A DNA stretch of 64,000 nucleotides. Origin: Paramecium sonneborni. Taxonomy: Eukaryota > Ciliophora > Oligohymenophorea > Peniculida > Parameciidae. The stretch is taken from assembly GCA_905182985.1 (NCBI GenBank), contig CAJJDN010000085.1:131296-195295 (forward strand), in the 5' to 3' direction. Positions 57,913 through 64,000 of the stretch are shown here, one piece after another. Position 1 is the first letter of the stretch; each line of letters starts with the position of its first letter. The notes under the pieces were generated by a model that had not been told where the DNA came from, ran no database searches, and saw only the letters and a program-made list of their open reading frames with translations. Position numbers and translations under genes: made by a program.

Positions 57913-59084
57913 ATAATATATATATTTATATATATAATATAAATGGCATTTATTTATCGTTCTCGTAATCAGAGTTAAATTTTGGATTCATCACCAGGAC
58001 CAGGTTACTATGAGGTGGATAAAAAGTGGGAAAGAATTAGTACCTAAGCCCCATCCCTACCATTAATTGATATTCCAAGAAAACTTAGTCCTGGTCCTGG
58101 TGCATATGATTTTAAAGGTTCATCTCAAAATACACAAATTAATAGTGCAGTTTTTAAAAATGAAGAAGAACGATTCAAAAATGAAAAATAAGGTTTGATT
58201 GGGTATATCAATTTTTATTTATTATAGTCCAGGATATTATGACGTTGCCATATTATAAAAAAATAAACAATCTTTTTCTCATCGTCCAAAAATCATTGAA
58301 TAATTAATGTATGCAGGTACCTATTAAACTTCTAATTCAATACCTTATGAAAGTATAATTACTCATAAATTAAGAGAGATTATAAGCCAATGTTGGACCT
58401 GGTTATTATGATACATAACACTCAAAACTCAATAAATATGCAAGTCTAGTAAGTAATTGGTCTAGAAAATCTTCTAAACATGATGATGTTGATACTTCTA
58501 TTGGTCCTGGACATTATGATGTTGATAGATTTTATAGATATAAAGACAAAAAACTAGCACAATCTATTAAATTCTCTACCTCACAAGAACCTAAATATTA
58601 TATTAAAAAAGGACTAGATAATAAAATTTATTATAGTTTCTAAAAGTCTTCAACTTCAGACTCTGATACTTCATAATATGAATTTATAGATGATTCTACT
58701 CCTGGCCCAGGCTATTATTAAACTTAATCAACTAATATTTCAATTGGACCCAGACTCTTAAATAAAGCTCCAAGATTTGCACTTTAAAAATAAAATATTC
58801 CTGGACCTGGTTAATATAATCCAGATATTGTTTCCATTAATTAATAAATAGAATTCTCTAAAGCTGAAAGATTCAAAACAAATTCTAATTCTATTTCTCC
58901 TAGTCCCAATACTTATTCACCTAAAATTTCAATGAAAGACAAAATTATTTAAAAATTACTTCAAAGTCCTAATTAAGAGATTGGCAGCAAATTACCAAGA
59001 TTTTCCAAAACAAAACCAAAAAACACTCCAGGGCCTGGATATTATGATAATTAACCAAAAAAAATAGAAAAAAAAGATGTCTCA
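57838..59084. repeat. Duplicated block 3, copy 1 (assembly overlap)
   Basis: 1247 bases, identical wherever compared to 59086-60332 (offset 1248), separated by the N at 59085. Copy 1 joins unique sequence on its left (the start of the LAMTOR5-like gene) and contains a 3'-truncated STPGR gene (57943-59084). Interpreted as an unmerged contig overlap. Confidence 0.9.
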
Positions 59085-59085
59085 N

Positions 59086-60332
59086 GCCATAGAAACTGGA
59101 GAATCCAAAACATATCTTATTAAACCAGGCTCTAAATTTAGTCTATGCTTGTTGGCTTGAATAATATATATATTTATATATATAATATAAATGGCATTTA
59201 TTTATCGTTCTCGTAATCAGAGTTAAATTTTGGATTCATCACCAGGACCAGGTTACTATGAGGTGGATAAAAAGTGGGAAAGAATTAGTACCTAAGCCCC
59301 ATCCCTACCATTAATTGATATTCCAAGAAAACTTAGTCCTGGTCCTGGTGCATATGATTTTAAAGGTTCATCTCAAAATACACAAATTAATAGTGCAGTT
59401 TTTAAAAATGAAGAAGAACGATTCAAAAATGAAAAATAAGGTTTGATTGGGTATATCAATTTTTATTTATTATAGTCCAGGATATTATGACGTTGCCATA
59501 TTATAAAAAAATAAACAATCTTTTTCTCATCGTCCAAAAATCATTGAATAATTAATGTATGCAGGTACCTATTAAACTTCTAATTCAATACCTTATGAAA
59601 GTATAATTACTCATAAATTAAGAGAGATTATAAGCCAATGTTGGACCTGGTTATTATGATACATAACACTCAAAACTCAATAAATATGCAAGTCTAGTAA
59701 GTAATTGGTCTAGAAAATCTTCTAAACATGATGATGTTGATACTTCTATTGGTCCTGGACATTATGATGTTGATAGATTTTATAGATATAAAGACAAAAA
59801 ACTAGCACAATCTATTAAATTCTCTACCTCACAAGAACCTAAATATTATATTAAAAAAGGACTAGATAATAAAATTTATTATAGTTTCTAAAAGTCTTCA
59901 ACTTCAGACTCTGATACTTCATAATATGAATTTATAGATGATTCTACTCCTGGCCCAGGCTATTATTAAACTTAATCAACTAATATTTCAATTGGACCCA
60001 GACTCTTAAATAAAGCTCCAAGATTTGCACTTTAAAAATAAAATATTCCTGGACCTGGTTAATATAATCCAGATATTGTTTCCATTAATTAATAAATAGA
60101 ATTCTCTAAAGCTGAAAGATTCAAAACAAATTCTAATTCTATTTCTCCTAGTCCCAATACTTATTCACCTAAAATTTCAATGAAAGACAAAATTATTTAA
60201 AAATTACTTCAAAGTCCTAATTAAGAGATTGGCAGCAAATTACCAAGATTTTCCAAAACAAAACCAAAAAACACTCCAGGGCCTGGATATTATGATAATT
60301 AACCAAAAAAAATAGAAAAAAAAGATGTCTCA
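59086..60332. repeat. Duplicated block 3, copy 2 (assembly overlap)
   Basis: Second copy of 57838-59084, running into unique sequence on its right so that the STPGR gene is complete here. Its first 75 bases repeat the 3' end of the LAMTOR5-like gene without its start. Confidence 0.9.
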
Positions 60333-60728
60333 TCTAGTCCATTCAAAAGCAAAGTTAAAAGAACATCAATGTCAATTAAAGAAGATATTCCACCTCCAGG
60401 TTTTTATGATACATCATTAGGATCTATTTAAGAAAAATAAAAAAGTTAAATTGAATACAATGTCGAATAATTAATTGATAAACCTCCATTTGGCATAGGT
60501 GAAGAAAGATGGAAATAAGCAATAATAGAAGAATCTGAAGATGAAAGAATAGAAAGAATAGAAAGAACTTCTAATTATAAAAAACCTATCTCCAAAGATC
60601 CTCCTGCTTTTGGTTAAGGATAATAAAGATTTCAGCATTCTATTAGTGAAACTCCAGATAAATTATCATACAATATATAACCTTAATGGATTAAAAAGAG
60701 CTTCAATTTTTTATAAATTTAAAAATGA
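59191..60728 (+). CDS. STPGR/SHIPPO-repeat (ODF3-like) protein
   Basis: A 496-residue protein with about nine sperm-tail PG-rich repeats: SSPGPGYYEV, LSPGPGAYDF, IGPGYYDV, VGPGYYDT, IGPGHYDV, STPGPGYYQ, IPGPGQYNP, NTPGPGYYDN and PPPGFYDTS. Such proteins (ODF3/CIMAP) sit inside axonemal doublet microtubules and stabilise them. Introns: 59451-59475 (recreates a GPGYY unit) and 59601-59622 (22 nt, ends AAG; a 34-nt alternative also fits). The C-terminus is acidic then hydrophobic (WIKKSFNFLQIQK). A truncated duplicate from the assembly overlap is at 57943-59084. Confidence 0.85.
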
Positions 60729-60896
60729 CTATATTTACTTATTCCCTTTTTAAGTTTTTTATTCAATCTTTACATCCAAATCTTCGAAACTTCAGTTTTT
60801 ATTATATTATTATCCTAAATTTATATTTTTTAGTTTATTTATAAAAACATACATACAATTTCATTTATTTATTTCTTTTATTAAAATAAAACAAAC

Positions 60897-61769
60897 ATGA
60901 ATTTCTAATTTGACATAACTATTCTTAATCAACATTCAAACCAATAGAAATCTAAACTTAATAAATTATTCATTGAAATGCAAGAAATTTCCCTTAAACT
61001 TGCGTTAATCTCTAAAGATCATACATAAAGCAGAAATTTAGAATTTCTCTAAAAATAAAAAATTTTACTCCAGAAAAAAAAATCTTGCTCTTTGTTTTCA
61101 AAATTTAGAACAGAAATTATTATAAACTTCACAATGTTTCTAAATGTAAAATAAATTTTACTATTACGTCAAGTAAATAAATTGTTTAATCAAATAATTT
61201 GTTAATCTCTGCCAGCAAGAATAAACCAATATAAAAACATCTTAGAAAATATTTAAAATAGTTTAAATTAAATTCCAACAATAATAAATATAATACCAGA
61301 ACAAACGTTTATTGATGAAGATCTTTTCATTGATTGGGATCTTGTTTGGAATTATAGAGAAATTGCTAAAATTTATTCTGCTAAAGAACTAGAGTCAAAT
61401 GTCTATTAAATTTTAAGATTTATGTATATTTCAATTTACCCTGATTTTCCTGAAACAATAACACTAGAACAATTTAAAAAAATGTTATCTCGGCCATATC
61501 TTAGATATGATGTGCCATAAAGTAATTAAATACTAACTGAAAAATAAATAAATGCTTTATAAGATGTAATGTTGTTAGATGTACAATAAATTAAGGTCTA
61601 ATATAAATTTTTAGCATATATTTGTTAATTATTACAAAATTATATTCGGATGACAAAAAGCGATGCTTTTAAAATTATGGTTTAGAAATTATAATTACAA
61701 TAAAAAGAAAATCAAATATCTTAACGATTATCAATTCTTAATAAGCTAAATCATAAACTTAATAATTGA
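60897..61769 (+). CDS. Unknown helical protein
   Basis: An uninterrupted 290-codon ORF with no intron (MNFQFDITILNQHSN...). The N-terminal third is basic and helical; the second half has conserved-looking aromatic and acidic motifs (FIDEDLFIDWDLVWNYREIAKIY; YQILRFMYISIYPDFPETI; LSRPYLRYDVPQ; RMTKSDAFKIMVQKL). No signal peptide or membrane helix. I do not recognise the family. Under a TGA-only stop at this base composition an ORF of this length by chance is unlikely, and the composition fits a real protein. It lies 168 bp downstream of the STPGR gene on the same strand. Confidence 0.6.
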
Positions 61770-62583
61770 TAAGTTAGAGTTATTTCATAGATTATATAAA
61801 TTTAAAACTTATTAAATCCCAAAAATTTATAATAGTCATTTTTTTTTCAGTATTATCTTTTACTAACTCAAGATAAAAAAGATTTATTTCTTTCATCTAA
61901 TTATTTTTTATTAGTATATCATTTATGAATTGATTGATAAAATCATTCAATATAATTTATAAATTTTTGTAGTTTTTTAAATCAATTCTGCAACTTCAAC
62001 ATCCTTTTATTTCAAATAACTTTCTGATTAAACTTTTTATTGAGTGCTTTATAACTTCCATTAGAATGCCAATTTTATCTTAGGTTTTTGCTAGAAAGGA
62101 GAAGTTTATAATAAAAAATTGACTCATTGATAGTATAATTAAAGCTGGTTTATTAAGATAATACTTTTTTAGTTTACTAAGCTGAGGATGATGTAGAATT
62201 TATTTATCATTCATTCTGTTTTTTTATTTAAGTATCAAATAATTGAGGATAATTCTTAAGGTTAAATAAAATTATTTTTTGAGTATTTTAAGTCACATTT
62301 TATTATTAAGGTATTGGCACGAGATTCTAAAGATTTTTTTTGATTACAAATAATTATTATCAAAGAGTTGGTTGTGAATCAAATTCTTATTAAGGTTATT
62401 TTTTTATTGTATAGATTTTTTGGGGTAGTTTTCATAGTTTTTCAATGAGTTCTTTTTGGTTAGGTTGTGAATCATAAATTTCTTCTTATTATATAGAGGG
62501 GAATTGAATTTATTAATGAATGTAATATGATTGGTTAAAGTAAACCTTGAGGATGGTAGTTTATACATTAATATATTATAGTT
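61770..62583. other. 814-bp stretch with no supported gene
   Basis: T-rich and A-rich sequence. Plus-strand reading gives short hydrophobic pieces split by TGA; the 63-aa minus ORF at 62404-62595 has no recognisable content. G-rich for this genome between 62.3 and 62.56 kb (ggggtag, gagggg), possibly the upstream region of the C2 gene or an old relic. No RNA gene seen. Confidence 0.4.
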
Positions 62584-63105
62584 ATGAACACACAACTAAA
62601 AATATTATAATTCAAGTATGAAATAGGACAGGCAAGTCAGTGTTATTTTGTGATTGTTTCAGGTAAGGAACTATATTTTACAAGTACTTATAAAGTTTAA
62701 CATGGATTAAACGACTTTAGAGATAAATTTAGTTTGTTAGTCTCATAATTGATTGAATTTTAGTTATGGGATTATTGGGGAGATCCAATCATGAAAGGGT
62801 TGGGAAGACTTGATATTTAAAAGGTTTTGAAAGAACGTAAGGATATGCATATAATATAAATTTGGTCAGATGGTAAAGTGGTAGGAGAGTTAATGATTTA
62901 ACTTATTTTTGAAGAAGAAATATTATCTCTTTAATCCTCCTTAAAAGAGAAATCATCATTTGGTCTTTAACCTAGTTTTCTAAGCTAATAAGGGGCTTCC
63001 TTTTATGATAATTATTATAACGATAAACCTTTAGTTTATATGTCAGCTTCACGTGGTACTTAGTACAGACCTACACAGTCCCCGGTGCTTTAGATAAAAA
63101 AATGA
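62584..63105 (+). CDS. C2-domain-like protein
   Basis: A 173-residue ORF without introns. The N-terminal 110 residues resemble a C2 beta sandwich: QCYFVIVSGKELYFTSTY, FSLLVSQLIEFQLWDYWGD, MKGLGRLDIQKVL, IIQIWSDGKVVGELMIQLIF ('G-l-i-l-f' closing strand typical of C2). Only some Asp residues for calcium binding are present (DYWGD), so it may be calcium independent. The C-terminal tail is Ser/Tyr-rich. It ends at TGA 63103-63105, just 12 bases before the PTEN start and in the same frame, so the two products would be continuous apart from that TGA. Confidence 0.65.
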
Positions 63106-63117
63106 TTATTTAATTTT

Positions 63118-64000
<883 letters not shown>

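Overview
The window is ciliate macronuclear-type DNA, almost certainly from a Paramecium species. It is very AT-rich. Reading frames are open only if TAA and TAG are read as glutamine and TGA is the sole stop. Genes are packed 10-300 bp apart on both strands and are cut by tiny introns, mostly 19-32 nt, GT...AG. A trichocyst matrix protein gene lies near the left end. Conventional ORF calling sees only fragments, so the gene models here were rebuilt by hand, joining exons across the mini-introns. All coordinates are window coordinates and no searches could be run.

Layout. 1-13 kb: a coiled-coil protein running off the left edge, trichocyst matrix protein, small J-protein, a decayed MFS transporter, a three-repeat Myb protein, a PP1-docking protein, a decayed SCP-type phosphatase and a large LRR protein. 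13-26 kb: peroxisomal acyl-CoA oxidase, PP2C, a YjeF_N (NAXE-like) protein, an ULK/ATG1-like kinase, a TRIM-like SPRY protein, an RBBP4/MSI1-type WD40 protein and transaldolase. 27-38 kb: small and coiled-coil proteins, a CAMK-like kinase, mitochondrial EF-Tu facing ATP synthase gamma, an ABITRAM homologue, a MORN-repeat protein and a Zn/SPRY-like protein. 39-54 kb: a DHHC palmitoyltransferase, a second RBBP4-type protein, a kinesin-2-like motor, a second PP2C, coiled-coil proteins, a RING/SPRY protein and a PH plus coiled-coil protein. 54-64 kb: sortilin/VPS10, a PGK relic, a LAMTOR5-like roadblock protein, an STPGR/ODF3-like protein, an unknown protein, a C2 protein and PTEN running off the right edge.

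Three things stand out. First, each of the three N characters (29689, 50361, 59085) joins two apparently identical copies of 1.05-1.25 kb. These look like unmerged contig overlaps, so about 3.4 kb of the window is artificial and some genes are shown partly twice. Second, three genes are recognisable but broken (MFS transporter, SCP-type phosphatase, PGK), a snapshot of gene loss of the kind expected after whole-genome duplication. Third, many introns that restore conserved domains end in AAG or GAG instead of TAG, and a few junctions need either introns of 44-55 nt or a frameshift.

Functionally the genes are housekeeping, signalling and cilia/secretory genes, with no operons. Some relate by process: trichocyst matrix protein and sortilin (dense-core granules); ULK/ATG1-like kinase, PTEN and LAMTOR5 (nutrient/phosphoinositide signalling); two PP2C and two PP1-docking candidates (phosphatase control); kinesin-2, STPGR, MORN and the LRR protein (cilia/cortex); EF-Tu and ATP synthase gamma (mitochondria, divergent pair). 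I saw no convincing CRISPR array, transposon, rRNA or tRNA. I did not find a wholly new multi-gene system.
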